A stretch of 64,000 nt of DNA from the NCBI RefSeq assembly GCF_024753205.1, contig NZ_JANUGZ010000005.1:124001-188000 (forward strand), in the 5' to 3' direction. The notes below the pieces were generated by a model. The model saw only the letters and a list, made by a program, of their open reading frames with translations. It was not told the DNA's origin and ran no database searches. A program made the position numbers and the translations under genes. This stretch comes from Massilia aurea (GTDB lineage: Bacteria > Pseudomonadota > Gammaproteobacteria > Burkholderiales > Burkholderiaceae_D). Positions 27,202-35,834 of this stretch are shown here, one piece after another (the first letter of the stretch is position 1; the number at the start of each line of letters is the position of its first letter).

Positions 27202-28722
27202 TTACGCGGCGCTGCCCATCAGCGGGACCACGCCGAACACCAGTGCTGCTACCAGCATGACCAGTGCCGCCGAGATCGACCAGATCAGCGTGAAGCGCTG
27301 GTGGTCGCCAAACTCCACCTTGCACATGCCGACCAGCAGATAGGTCGATGCGACCAGTGGGCTGAGCAGGTGGACCGGCTGGCCGATCACCGAGGCGCGA
27401 CCGATTTCTGCCGCCGTGATGCCGTACACTTCGGCCGCCTTGGCCAGCACCGGCACGATGCCGAAGTAGAACGCGTCGTTCGAGATGAAGAACGTGAACG
27501 GGATGCTCAAGAGGCCCGTGACGACCGCCAGGTATGGACCCATCCAGTCGGGCACGCCGGCGATGACGGACAGCGCAATCGCATCGACCATCTTGGTGCC
27601 TTGCAGGATGCCGACGAAGATACCGGCGGCGAAGATCAGCGACACCACCGGCAGCACGTTCGCTGCATGGTGCGCAATGCGCTCCTTCTGCTCTTCGAGG
27701 CCAGGATAGTTGATCATGATTGCGACGGCGAAGAAGATCATGAACAGCACGGGCAGTGGCAGCACGCCCTTGATCAGGAATACCATCAACAGGGTCGTCA
27801 TCGCGAAGTTGATCCAGATCAGTCGTGGGCGCTTGATTGCGGCGTTCGAGACGTCGCTGTCATCGCCACCGCCGTTACCACCGCCGGTGGCCAGCGCCGG
27901 CTCGCCCAGTGATGTTACGGTCGATTCGACGCGACCGCCCGCCAGCTGGTGCACATTGCCGTCGCGTGCCGAGGCAGCAGCGGCAGGGCTCCAGTGGCCG
28001 GTGGTGCCGTTCATTTCAGCGGCCACGGCCGGCTGCAGCACGGCGACATTCTGCGCTGCCTGGGCAGCTTTTTCCGCTTTTTCAGCTTGCGTCGGTAGCG
28101 TCATGATGCCCAGGCGCTTGCGCTCCTTCATGCCCAGCACGCAGGCCACGAACACGACCCAGAGGGAGGTAACGGCCATCGGCAGGATCATCGGCACGAA
28201 GATGTCGCTGACGTCCACGCCGAGGGCAGTGGCAGCGCGCGCCGTCGGGCCGCCCCATGGCAGGATGTTGAAGACGCCGCCCGCCAGCATGATGACGCAG
28301 GCCAGCACCAGGCGGCTCATGCCAAGGCGCACATACAGCGGCAGCATGGCGGCCACGGTGATCATGTAGGTCGTGGCGCCATCGCCGTCGAGCGAGATGA
28401 ACATCGCCAGCACGGCAGTGCCGACGACGATCTTGAACGGGTCACCGCCGACGATCTTCAGGATCAGGCGCACGACCGGGTCGAACAGGCCCGAATCGAT
28501 CATGATGCCGAAGTACAGGATCGCGAACATCAGCATGACGCCGGTCGGGGCCAGGTTGCGGATCCCGTCGAGCATCATCGGGCCAAGTTGCGGGCCGAAG
28601 CCGCCGATCACGCCGAACCCGATAGGCACCACGATCAGGGCCACGAGCGCCGGCAGGCGCTTGGTCATGATCAGGTACATGAACACGACGACCATGGAAT
28701 ACGCCAGGATGGTCAACATCAT
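27202..28722 (-). CDS. CitMHS-family citrate-metal:proton symporter
   Basis: A roughly 506-residue permease with 11-12 membrane segments. The sequence AILYFGIMIDSGLFDPVV, SLDGDGATTYMITVAAMLPLY and LPWGGPTARAATALGV are hallmarks of CitMHS carriers, which import citrate complexed to a divalent metal. A long hydrophilic loop lies at about residues 210-285. Four ATG codons run in tandem from 28728; the ribosome site AAGGAGA touches the first, so the third (28722) has the best spacing. It is preceded by a promoter with a TctD-type box and a small leader frame. Confidence 0.9.
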   Translation of the reverse strand: MMLTILAYSMVVVFMYLIMTKRLPALVALIVVPIGFGVIGGFGPQLGPMMLDGIRNLAPTGVMLMFAILYFGIMIDSGLFDPVVRLILKIVGGDPFKIVVGTAVLAMFISLDGDGATTYMITVAAMLPLYVRLGMSRLVLACVIMLAGGVFNILPWGGPTARAATALGVDVSDIFVPMILPMAVTSLWVVFVACVLGMKERKRLGIMTLPTQAEKAEKAAQAAQNVAVLQPAVAAEMNGTTGHWSPAAAASARDGNVHQLAGGRVESTVTSLGEPALATGGGNGGGDDSDVSNAAIKRPRLIWINFAMTTLLMVFLIKGVLPLPVLFMIFFAVAIMINYPGLEEQKERIAHHAANVLPVVSLIFAAGIFVGILQGTKMVDAIALSVIAGVPDWMGPYLAVVTGLLSIPFTFFISNDAFYFGIVPVLAKAAEVYGITAAEIGRASVIGQPVHLLSPLVASTYLLVGMCKVEFGDHQRFTLIWSISAALVMLVAALVFGVVPLMGSAA

Positions 28723-28875
28723 CATCATTCTCCTTGCCGGTGCGCTTGCCGCACGCGGTGTGTGGGCCGCTGGGGCCCGGGGTGTTGGTGCAGGTGGCGC
28801 GTGGGGCTGTGGTGCAGGGCTGCTTCATGCAGACCGATGCACGGTCGATCGCGCGCCGTGTTTGTCAGGCGCGGT

Positions 28876-28929
28876 TCAAGGGCGGGAAAGCGCGGCCAGG
28901 GCGGCGTGCGCGGGGGCAGGGAAGTGCAT
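28876..28929 (-). CDS. Candidate leader peptide upstream of citMHS, 17 codons
   Basis: ATG at 28929 with CGGAGACACC directly upstream encodes MHFPAPAHAALAALSRP and stops at TGA. It lies between the predicted citMHS promoter (-10 at 28973-28978) and the citMHS start. The ribosome site is good, but the reading is short and unsupported otherwise. Confidence 0.35.
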   Translation of the reverse strand: MHFPAPAHAALAALSRP

Positions 28930-28972
28930 GGTGTCTCCGATCGTTGTCGTTGGTGTGCTGCTGTTTGCACCA

Positions 28973-29008
28973 ACTATAGGCGTGCGTGCCTTTCAATTGG
29001 CTTTCAGT
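28973..29008 (-). promoter_or_regulatory. TctD-type direct-repeat box and -10 element of citMHS
   Basis: Reading on the minus strand: CTGAAAG at 29007-29001 and TTGAAAG at 28996-28990, 11 bases apart, then nine bases, then TATAGT at 28978-28973. The box overlaps the last codons and stop of tctE. The same layout occurs before the porin gene at 31216-31251, with 19 of 21 box bases shared. Confidence 0.7.
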
Positions 29009-30471
29009 GCACTTGACGCTTCAACGATTGCCGGCGCGGGGAATATCACCCGCACGCTCAGGCCATGGCCATCGCCGGATTGGCCCAGCGTGATGCCGGC
29101 GCCGTGCAGGTTGGCGATATCGCGCACGATGGCCAGTCCCAGTCCGGTGCCGCCCGGATTGGCTTCGAGCGTCGCCTGGGCGCGGTAGAACGGCATGAAC
29201 ACCTTGTCCATGTCGGCCGCTGCGATGCCGGGCCCGCTGTCGCTGACCGCGAGCGCCACCTGGTTGCCTTCGCGCCCGACCTGCAGCAGCACGCTGCCGC
29301 CAGCGGGCGTATAGCGGATCGCATTGTCGACCAGGTTCGACACCATTTCATGCAGCAGCAGCGCTTGGCCCGGCACCGTGGTGAGGTCGTCGGCATCGGC
29401 TTCGAGCGCCAGGTCGATCCCTTTTTGTACCGCCGGCAGCGCCAGTTCCAGCCCGACCTGGCGCGCCACTTCTGCCAGCGAGACCGGTGCGTCGGGCGTG
29501 CTGCCGCTGCCATGCTCGATGCGTGCGAGCGTCAGCAGGCGATTGGCCAGGTGGATCGCGCCATCGGTGGTGCCGGCGATCGAGCCGACAATGGCGCGCA
29601 TCGCGGCCGGATCGTTTTCGCGCAGGGCCAGTTCGGCCTGCGTCTTGAGCACCGCCAGCGGGGTGCGCAACTGGTGCGAGGCGTCGGCGATGAAGCGGCG
29701 CTGGCTGGCGATCAGGTCCTGCGTGCGCGCCATCGCGCCATTCATCGCCGCCACCAGCGGCCGCACTTCCTTGTGCACGAGCGCCGGGTCGATGTTCGAC
29801 AGGTCGGACAGCGCGCGCGTTTCCACCTCGTTCTTCAGCAGCATCAGGGGCCGCAGCACCAGGCGCACGGCGAACCACACCATCGCCGCCACCGCCAGCA
29901 CGAGCAGGGCCTGGCGCAGCAGGGTACTGAATAGAATGTCGCGCGACAGCGCCTGGCGCGCGTCGAGCGTTTCACCGACCTGGATCAGGGCGATGCCGCG
30001 CATCGAATCGTCGTACACCGGCTGCAGCAGCGCCGCGATGCGCACCCGCTCGCCGTTGTAGGTGGCGTGGTAGAACCGCACCAGCGCCGGATACAGGTCG
30101 GTACGCGGCACGTTTTTTGGCACGGGCGGCAGGTCGTCGTAGCCCGACACGGTTTCGCCCTGCAGGCCCGTGACCTTGTAATAGATGCGGCCCAGCGTGT
30201 CGGTCTCAAAACTGTCGAGCGCCACGTAGGGCACGTTGGCGACGACCTTGCCATCCTGGACCGAAACCCGCTCGGCCAGCGCGCGCGTGGACGAGAGCAG
30301 CGAGCGGTCGTAGGCGACATCGGCCGCCTCCAAGGCATCGCGGTACAGCGACACCGCATTGAGCGCGACGAGCAGCACCAGCGGCAGGATCAGCCAGCGC
30401 AGCAGCTGCCCGCGCAGGCTGCCCAATGGCCGCCCGGCGGTGATCTGGAGCAGGGATGCGCGCAGGGTCAT
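28993..30471 (-). CDS. tctE: Sensor histidine kinase TctE
   Basis: A 492-residue inner-membrane kinase. Membrane segments lie near residues 22-42 and 185-208, with a periplasmic TctE N-terminal domain between them (YDRSLLSSTRALAERVSVQDGKVVANVPYVALDSFETD). The H-box is ASHQLRTPL with His266; the N-box is VSNLVDNAIRYTP; the G-boxes are SDSGPGIA and GGTGLGLAIV. It senses tricarboxylates in known relatives. It follows tctD with a 13-base gap and is transcribed in the same direction. Confidence 0.93.
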   Translation of the reverse strand: MTLRASLLQITAGRPLGSLRGQLLRWLILPLVLLVALNAVSLYRDALEAADVAYDRSLLSSTRALAERVSVQDGKVVANVPYVALDSFETDTLGRIYYKVTGLQGETVSGYDDLPPVPKNVPRTDLYPALVRFYHATYNGERVRIAALLQPVYDDSMRGIALIQVGETLDARQALSRDILFSTLLRQALLVLAVAAMVWFAVRLVLRPLMLLKNEVETRALSDLSNIDPALVHKEVRPLVAAMNGAMARTQDLIASQRRFIADASHQLRTPLAVLKTQAELALRENDPAAMRAIVGSIAGTTDGAIHLANRLLTLARIEHGSGSTPDAPVSLAEVARQVGLELALPAVQKGIDLALEADADDLTTVPGQALLLHEMVSNLVDNAIRYTPAGGSVLLQVGREGNQVALAVSDSGPGIAAADMDKVFMPFYRAQATLEANPGGTGLGLAIVRDIANLHGAGITLGQSGDGHGLSVRVIFPAPAIVEASSALKAN

Positions 30472-30484
30472 CGCGTGCGGGGGC

Positions 30485-31174
30485 TCAATCGGGCCGCTGC
30501 TGCATCAGGTAGCCGATGCCCCGCAGCGTGACGATCATCGCGCGGGCATCCGGAAACTTGTCGAGCTTCTTGCGGATGCGGTGGATATACAGCTCGATGG
30601 CGTCGAGGTTGACGTCGTCGGCTAGCGCGAACACTTCGTCGAACAGCTTTTCTTTCGACAGCGCGCGGCCCGGGCGCGCAATCAGCGCTTCGAGCACGGC
30701 GTGCTCGCGCGGCGTGAGTGCGAGCGCTTCGCCGCAAATGGTAAACATGCGCGAGACGGTGTCGAAGCGCAGCCCGCCGCATTCGTGCACCAGCGCCTCG
30801 TTGCCACTGCGGCGGCGCAGCAGCGCTTTGACGCGCGCTTCGAGTTCGGCCAGCTCGAACGGCTTGGGCAGGTAATCGTCGGCGCCCAGGTTCAGGCCCT
30901 GCACGCGGTCTTCGAGGCCACCGCGCGCAGTCAGGATCAGCACCGGTGTGCCGCCCCGCGCGCCGCCGCGCGCGCGCAGCCGGCGCAGCACGTCCAGGCC
31001 GTCCATCTTGGGCAGCGTCAGGTCCAGGATCACCAGGGCGTAGTCCTGAGTGTGCAGCAGGGCGTCGGCGTCGGCGCCGGTGGCGGCGCATTCGACGGTC
31101 AGCTTGGCGTCGCGCAGGGCCTTGGATACCCAGTGGGACAGTTCGACATGGTCTTCAACGAGCAGGATTCTCAT
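30485..31174 (-). CDS. tctD: Response regulator TctD (OmpR family)
   Basis: A 229-residue regulator. The receiver domain has the acidic pocket (Glu7, Asp8), phospho-acceptor Asp51 in VILDLTLPKMDG and Lys104 in YLPKPFE. The DNA-binding winged helix covers about residues 130-225 (LTPREHAVLEALIARPGRALSKEKLFDEVF, VDVNLD-type and IELYIHRIRKKL). It pairs with TctE downstream and should bind the direct-repeat boxes in front of citMHS and the porin gene. The long upstream frame to 31363 lies in the porin promoter region and is not used. Confidence 0.94.
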   Translation of the reverse strand: MRILLVEDHVELSHWVSKALRDAKLTVECAATGADADALLHTQDYALVILDLTLPKMDGLDVLRRLRARGGARGGTPVLILTARGGLEDRVQGLNLGADDYLPKPFELAELEARVKALLRRRSGNEALVHECGGLRFDTVSRMFTICGEALALTPREHAVLEALIARPGRALSKEKLFDEVFALADDVNLDAIELYIHRIRKKLDKFPDARAMIVTLRGIGYLMQQRPD

Positions 31175-31215
31175 CGCGCCAGTGTAAACGCAAAGCGGCT
31201 TTTGGGAAAAGCGCC

Positions 31216-31251
31216 ACTGAAAGCGAACTGAAAGGCGCGCGCCCATATAGT
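31216..31251 (+). promoter_or_regulatory. TctD-type direct-repeat box and -10 element of the porin gene
   Basis: CTGAAAG at 31217-31223 and CTGAAAG at 31228-31234 (11-base period), then nine bases after the box, then TATAGT at 31246-31251. The arrangement copies that at 28973-29008. Confidence 0.7.
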
Positions 31252-31308
31252 CGGCCCACAAGCAGCGACCCAGCTGCAGCAGATACCCATAACAACGTTC
31301 GGAGACAC

Positions 31309-32376
31309 ATGAAACAATCGGCCCTCGCGCTTGCCGTCCTGGCAGCGCTGTCCCTTTCCGCACCCGTCCTCGCCCAGAGCAACGTCCAGGTCTATGGCCT
31401 GATCGACGCCGGCGCGGAATTCGTCAACCATGCAGGCGAAGACGGCGGCAACGTAGTGCGCGTCATCTCGGGTGGCAAGAACACGTCGCGCTGGGGCTTT
31501 CGCGGCAGCGAAGACCTGGGTGGCGGCCTGAAAGCCGTCTTCAATCTCGAAGGCGGCATCCTGCTGGACACCGGCGCCAGCGACGGGGCGGTCTTCAAGC
31601 GCCAGGCCTACGTGGGACTGGAGAACGACCTGGGCCGGATCGTCATCGGCCGCTCGTTTACCACCGTGTATGAACTGGTGATCAAGTTCGATCCGCTGGG
31701 CTTTGCGCCGAACTATTCATGGGCGACGGGCGGCAGCGCCACCAGGCCATCGCGCTACGGCATGACGACGCAGTTCGATAACCTGATCAAGTACACGGGG
31801 CGCACGGGCGGCTTCACCTACGGCGCCACGGTCGGGCTGGGCGAACGGTCGGGCAGCTCGCGCGAAGGCCGCAAGCTGGCGCTGGGCGGCTCATGGTTCG
31901 GCGACGGCCTGGGCATGATGGCGTCGTGGGAGCGGATCGACGGCACGCCGATCGAGGGCACCGCCATGAATGGATTGGACGAAACGACGGCGTACCACGT
32001 GGCGGTGGATTACCGCAGCGGCCCGTGGCGCTATACGGCCGGCAAGCGCGGCTACAAGATGGCGCAGGGCCGTACCAATCTGGCCGACCTGCGTGGCGAC
32101 ACCTACTGGGGCGGCATCACGCGCACGATCGACGCGGTCACGCTGACGGGCGCGGTCTATCATATCAACACGAAGAACCTGCCTGCAAACCTGGACGCCG
32201 ACCCGACGATGTTTGTCGCGCGCGCCATGCTGGCGCTGTCCAAGCGCACGGACCTGTACCTGTCACTGGCGCACGCGAAGGCGGACAACGGCCAGCTGAT
32301 CGGCCTGTCGCGCGACGATCCGGGCTTTGGGTCGACCCAGAGCGGCATCACCGCGGGCATGCAGCACCGCTTCTGA
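31309..32376 (+). CDS. Outer-membrane porin (Gram-negative porin family)
   Basis: A 355-residue beta-barrel protein with signal peptide MKQSALALAVLAALSLSAPVLAQ. The betaproteobacterial porin opening SNVQVYGLIDAGAEFV follows, then SRWGFRGSEDLGGGLKAVFNLEGG, a probable constriction loop with VIGRSFTTVYELVIKFDP, and a C-terminal Phe (GMQHRF) for barrel assembly. It likely admits tricarboxylates under TctD control. GGAGA precedes the ATG. The TctC-like gene follows after 36 bases. Confidence 0.95.
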   Translation: MKQSALALAVLAALSLSAPVLAQSNVQVYGLIDAGAEFVNHAGEDGGNVVRVISGGKNTSRWGFRGSEDLGGGLKAVFNLEGGILLDTGASDGAVFKRQAYVGLENDLGRIVIGRSFTTVYELVIKFDPLGFAPNYSWATGGSATRPSRYGMTTQFDNLIKYTGRTGGFTYGATVGLGERSGSSREGRKLALGGSWFGDGLGMMASWERIDGTPIEGTAMNGLDETTAYHVAVDYRSGPWRYTAGKRGYKMAQGRTNLADLRGDTYWGGITRTIDAVTLTGAVYHINTKNLPANLDADPTMFVARAMLALSKRTDLYLSLAHAKADNGQLIGLSRDDPGFGSTQSGITAGMQHRF

Positions 32377-32412
32377 TTCCACGTCTCACCGTGCGGCGGT
32401 ATCATGGGCGCC

Positions 32413-33375
32413 ATGAAACCTTCGCACGTCCTCCTGTTGACCGTCCTGGCGCTCGGCGGCCTGCCGCACGCCGGCGCCGCCGAATGCCTGATCCCGTCGA
32501 AACCCGGCGGCGGCATGGACCTCACCTGCAAGCTGGCGCAAAAAGCGCTGCACGACCAACCGGGCGCGCCTGAACTCACGCTCAGTTACCTGCCGGGCGG
32601 TGTCGGCGCCGTGGCCTGGCACTCCGTTGTCTCGCAGCGCCGCAGCGAAGCCAATACGCTCGTCACGTTCTCGGGCGGCTCCGTCCTGAATCTCGCGCTG
32701 GGCAAATTCGGCAAGGCCGACGTCGACGACGTGCGCTGGGTTGCGGCCTTCGGCGCCGACTACGGCATGGTCGCCGTGCGCGCCGATTCCCCCTACAAGA
32801 CACTGTCCGACCTGCTGGGCGCGATCAAGCGCAATCCGAAGCAGGTCTTGATCGGCATGTCCGGCACCGTCGGCAGCCAGGACTGGATCAAGATGGCGCT
32901 GCTGGCCCGGATGGCCGGCGTCGACCCGCGCAAGCTGCGCTTTGTCGCCCTTGAAGGCGGCGGCGAGCAATTCATCGCGATGGGGGCAGGGCACGTGCAG
33001 GCGGTGTCGGGCGATACGTCGGAAGCGCTGCTGGCGGCCAGAGCCGGCAATGTGCGCGTGCTGGCGGTGCTGTCCGAGCAGCGTTTGCCGGGCGCACTGG
33101 CCGGCGTGCGCACGGCGCGCGAGCAGGGGTATGACGTGGTCTGGCCGGTGATTCGCGGCGTCTGGATGGGGCCGGATGTGCGCGAAGCGGATTACCGCCG
33201 CTGGGTCAAGGCATTCGATGGGGTCGAAAGTTCGCCTGCGTTTGCGGAGATGCGCACGCAGGCCGGGTTGTATCCGTTTGCGCTGACGGGCGATGCGCTC
33301 ACGCGGTATGTCAAGCAGTCGGTGGATACGTATCATCGGCAGGCGAGGCAGTTCAAGTTGTTGCGGGAGCGCTGA
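32413..33375 (+). CDS. TctC/Bug-type tricarboxylate-binding protein
   Basis: A 320-residue periplasmic binding protein with signal peptide MKPSHVLLLTVLALGGLPHAGA. The ligand-pocket region is IPSKPGGGMDLTCKLAQKAL, and YLPGGVGAVAWHSVVSQ follows, both typical for the Bug superfamily. In the classic system TctC feeds a TctAB permease, which is absent here; the only carrier is CitMHS. The protein may instead signal to TctE or feed a permease elsewhere. An in-frame ATG three codons upstream (32404) is possible. It is cotranscribed with the porin. Confidence 0.9.
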   Translation: MKPSHVLLLTVLALGGLPHAGAAECLIPSKPGGGMDLTCKLAQKALHDQPGAPELTLSYLPGGVGAVAWHSVVSQRRSEANTLVTFSGGSVLNLALGKFGKADVDDVRWVAAFGADYGMVAVRADSPYKTLSDLLGAIKRNPKQVLIGMSGTVGSQDWIKMALLARMAGVDPRKLRFVALEGGGEQFIAMGAGHVQAVSGDTSEALLAARAGNVRVLAVLSEQRLPGALAGVRTAREQGYDVVWPVIRGVWMGPDVREADYRRWVKAFDGVESSPAFAEMRTQAGLYPFALTGDALTRYVKQSVDTYHRQARQFKLLRER

Positions 33376-33436
33376 TAATTCTGCTGAAAAAATCAGCATC
33401 TGCTCAAATAAAATATTTAAAATATAGGAGAATCAT

Positions 33437-33904
33437 ATCAAATTATACCGAGCACATAATAAAAATGAAGTTGTGCCATTTTCAGGGGTGCTACGTAACC
33501 CTTACCTCTCGGTTTCTCGAAATCCTAGGGATTCTTCGATCGAACTTCATAGATTAGCTGATGACTGGTTTTTCTCCAAATTTAAAATTAGATTTAGAAG
33601 TGCTGCTTTATTTGGTAACGGAAATTCTAGTGTAGTTGCAAAATACGTAGATGCGGATCATCGTGCGATTTCTCTCATGCCGCGAGGAGAATTTACAATT
33701 TGCTACTCGCCGAACTGCGTAGATATGTATGAACATTTTAAAGCCATTGGTCGGCACCCATGGTCGCGTGAAAAGGTATTTGTTGAATTAGATTCTTTAG
33801 ATTACATGGTTGGGAGTGATGAGTTGTGGGCCGGGGCATTGCAAAGTGGTTGTGAAATTATGATGTATGCGCAAGAATTTATATATCAACATGAGGAACT
33901 CTGA
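33437..33904 (+). CDS. Unknown protein, first gene of the kinase module, apparent ATC start
   Basis: The frame is open from 33428. AGGAG at 33426-33430 lies six bases before ATC (33437), and reading from there gives [M]KLYRAHNKNEVVPFSG, a natural N-terminus and 155 residues in total. The first standard start is GTG at 33473, which has no ribosome site and cuts into LYRAH. The protein contains IRFRSAALFGNGN, FTICYSPNCVDMYEHF and CEIMMYAQEFIY. I do not recognise the family. A loose resemblance to ADP-ribosyltransferase folds (early Arg, middle Ser, late Glu) is only a guess. Its stop directly precedes the kinase start. Confidence 0.65.
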   Translation: MKLYRAHNKNEVVPFSGVLRNPYLSVSRNPRDSSIELHRLADDWFFSKFKIRFRSAALFGNGNSSVVAKYVDADHRAISLMPRGEFTICYSPNCVDMYEHFKAIGRHPWSREKVFVELDSLDYMVGSDELWAGALQSGCEIMMYAQEFIYQHEEL

Positions 33905-35014
33905 GTGACAAAATTCGATGACGTATTCGCGCCGCCCAGAGATGCTAAAGAGGCTGATGTTGAAAATTTTCTGCGAAGTATGGGGCTTTTAACTATCCTT
34001 GGTTACACATACATAAAAACATTATCTGGAGGTGGAACTAACTTTACTGCTGAATATGGCAACAGTGACAGAAGAGTCGTTGCTAAATTCTTTTTTTCAG
34101 GACCGGAAGGGCGTGGTGATAGGGCTTGCGATCGTGAGATAAAAATGCTGAAATTCATGGCGAAATTTTCAAGTGATGAGAGAAATGTTGCTCCAGAATT
34201 TATCGATGAGTTCAGTGCTGATAATGGAATGATTGTCGGATTTTTAATGAGCTTTGTTGAAGGGGAAAATCTCTGGCAAGTACTTGAAACTATGGCGCCT
34301 GGCGATATGGATTCTACACTTACTACCTTTTATCGAATTGGATGGGCGCGCCATAATTCGATGCGCGCGGCACAGGTGCATAAGGATCTTCATCCTGGAA
34401 ATATAATTTTTGAAATGAGTAATGCAGAATGGAGCGAAAAGATAAGAAAATCTTCTATCGATAGCTCTTTCGTCCGAATACTGGATTTTGGCTCAGCTCT
34501 AATACCAATGCAATTTGAGTTTGAGGATTCATTTGATACGGAGTGGTTTTTGGATGCAGGCCGGACATTTAATGGCGCATTTTCTTGCGTAGCTCCGGAA
34601 TTCTTCCTTCGAGACTTTATTGCGACCTTGAAAGGGTCTCAGGCTTTCGATTGTTGGGCAATGGGGCAGTTGTTATATCGGATATACACGGGTGAGTCTT
34701 TAAAAATTGCTGACTCGGTTGGTGAATATTGTGAGCTAATATACTCAAAAGCGTTAGATAGATTAATTTTCAGTCAAATATATGACAAGGTCGATAATGC
34801 AGGATTGAGATTTATAATTTCATCAATGTTAAAATGTAGAGTTGCAGAGAGAGTGAATCTTTTTAGTGCGATAGCATATATAAATTGCCTTCGAAATAAG
34901 GAGCGGGATGTAATTAAAATGAGTGAGTCAGAGTTAAGAAATTTTGTGTACACCCAGGGCTGCGATCGAGAATATGGGTTGCCGCCACATCAAAGATCTA
35001 ATAGCGGCTACTAA
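33905..35014 (+). CDS. Eukaryotic-type Ser/Thr protein kinase
   Basis: A 369-residue soluble kinase starting at GTG directly after the upstream TGA, with GAGGAA as ribosome site. Kinase parts in order: glycine loop LSGGGTNFTAEY (about residue 41), lysine in RRVVAKFFF, catalytic loop HKDLHPGNIIF (about 158), DFG in VRILDFGSA, APE in SCVAPEFFL, and subdomain IX as DCWAMGQLLYRIYTG. All catalytic residues look intact. The HKDLHPGN form is midway between protein kinases and APH-type kinases. There is no membrane segment or PASTA repeat. With the unknown partner it forms a compact module suited to defence or toxin control; this is inference. Confidence 0.85.
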   Translation: MTKFDDVFAPPRDAKEADVENFLRSMGLLTILGYTYIKTLSGGGTNFTAEYGNSDRRVVAKFFFSGPEGRGDRACDREIKMLKFMAKFSSDERNVAPEFIDEFSADNGMIVGFLMSFVEGENLWQVLETMAPGDMDSTLTTFYRIGWARHNSMRAAQVHKDLHPGNIIFEMSNAEWSEKIRKSSIDSSFVRILDFGSALIPMQFEFEDSFDTEWFLDAGRTFNGAFSCVAPEFFLRDFIATLKGSQAFDCWAMGQLLYRIYTGESLKIADSVGEYCELIYSKALDRLIFSQIYDKVDNAGLRFIISSMLKCRVAERVNLFSAIAYINCLRNKERDVIKMSESELRNFVYTQGCDREYGLPPHQRSNSGY

Positions 35015-35834
35015 TTTGAATTGGAGTAATCTGAAATCTTTAAAATTTCTTAACAGGCTAATGCTAGCTTTTAGCTGCTCCAGAAAATTTTGGGCGTAAT
35101 AAGTTGGATTTATGCTGTTTCACCATAAGCGATTGCTTGAAAGCTCCAGTCCGTCTCCGCCTGTCAATAATAAGTGAATTTTTACTCTTGTTCAAGTACA
35201 CCTTAGAATGCAGGGGCCGAGTTTTCTCACCATCGCGCAAGTTGCCTATGTGAAAATCTTGTGTGTTTATACTTGTGTAAGTATCGAATTTTAAAATTCC
35301 CTGATTATGTTTGCAGTAAAAAGGCAGAGCTTGCTTGGAGCGCTATTGCAAAAATTTTTCGTGTCGGCGATCAGCTCTTGTCCATATATGTCTTACATTG
35401 TTGACAGAGAATTTAATTCTCAGATGCGATGCATTGATTGCTTGATAATCACTAATATGCACAATTCATGCCAACTTAAGATTTTTGAAGATTTTATATT
35501 ATTCACCTGCATAGCACGATTATCAGATTTTGCTGATATATTGTGCTAGCGAGGCGTTTAAATTGGACTGCTATTAAAAATATAAAATTTTTAATGATCC
35601 TATCCGTATTAGCTTGAAATTCTAAAAATCTATTACGATCGCTTACTGTTGCTATTTTCGACTGGCAAGGGACTTTTGGAGTGGCAATGCGACTACAATA
35701 GCGAGTGCCTTGGGTACGATTTCTAATCATCAAACCATCGGGGAATAGTTTTATATGAACGCCATAAATATTTAACGTCGTATATTACACCCATGCCGTA
35801 CACTGCATCACACACATGCAACCAGGCAAAGCCG
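35015..35834. other. AT-rich non-coding stretch
   Basis: No reading frame here has a ribosome site, a recognisable motif or reasonable length. The longest (35307-35549 plus, 35503-35733 minus) look like chance frames in AT-rich DNA. The sequence may be decayed remains of the element that brought the kinase module. The last 40 bases belong to the host-like leader of the next gene. Confidence 0.6.

Larger units (their letters stand above)
33376..35790. other. AT-rich island (foreign DNA) between tctC and the AspT-type gene
   Basis: From just after the tctC stop to about 35.79 kb the base composition drops sharply compared with the rest of the window; the codons here use AAA, ATA, TTT and AGA freely. 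It holds two genes and about 780 bases without support for genes. No integrase, transposase or flanking direct repeat is visible. A TGCTGA-AAAAA-TCAGCA hairpin marks its left edge (33382-33398). Horizontal gain is the simplest reading. Confidence 0.85.

Noticed and set aside
35307..35549. 80-codon frame in the AT-rich stretch, and a 76-codon minus frame at 35503-35733
   Set aside because: No ribosome site, no motif, and random-looking composition.
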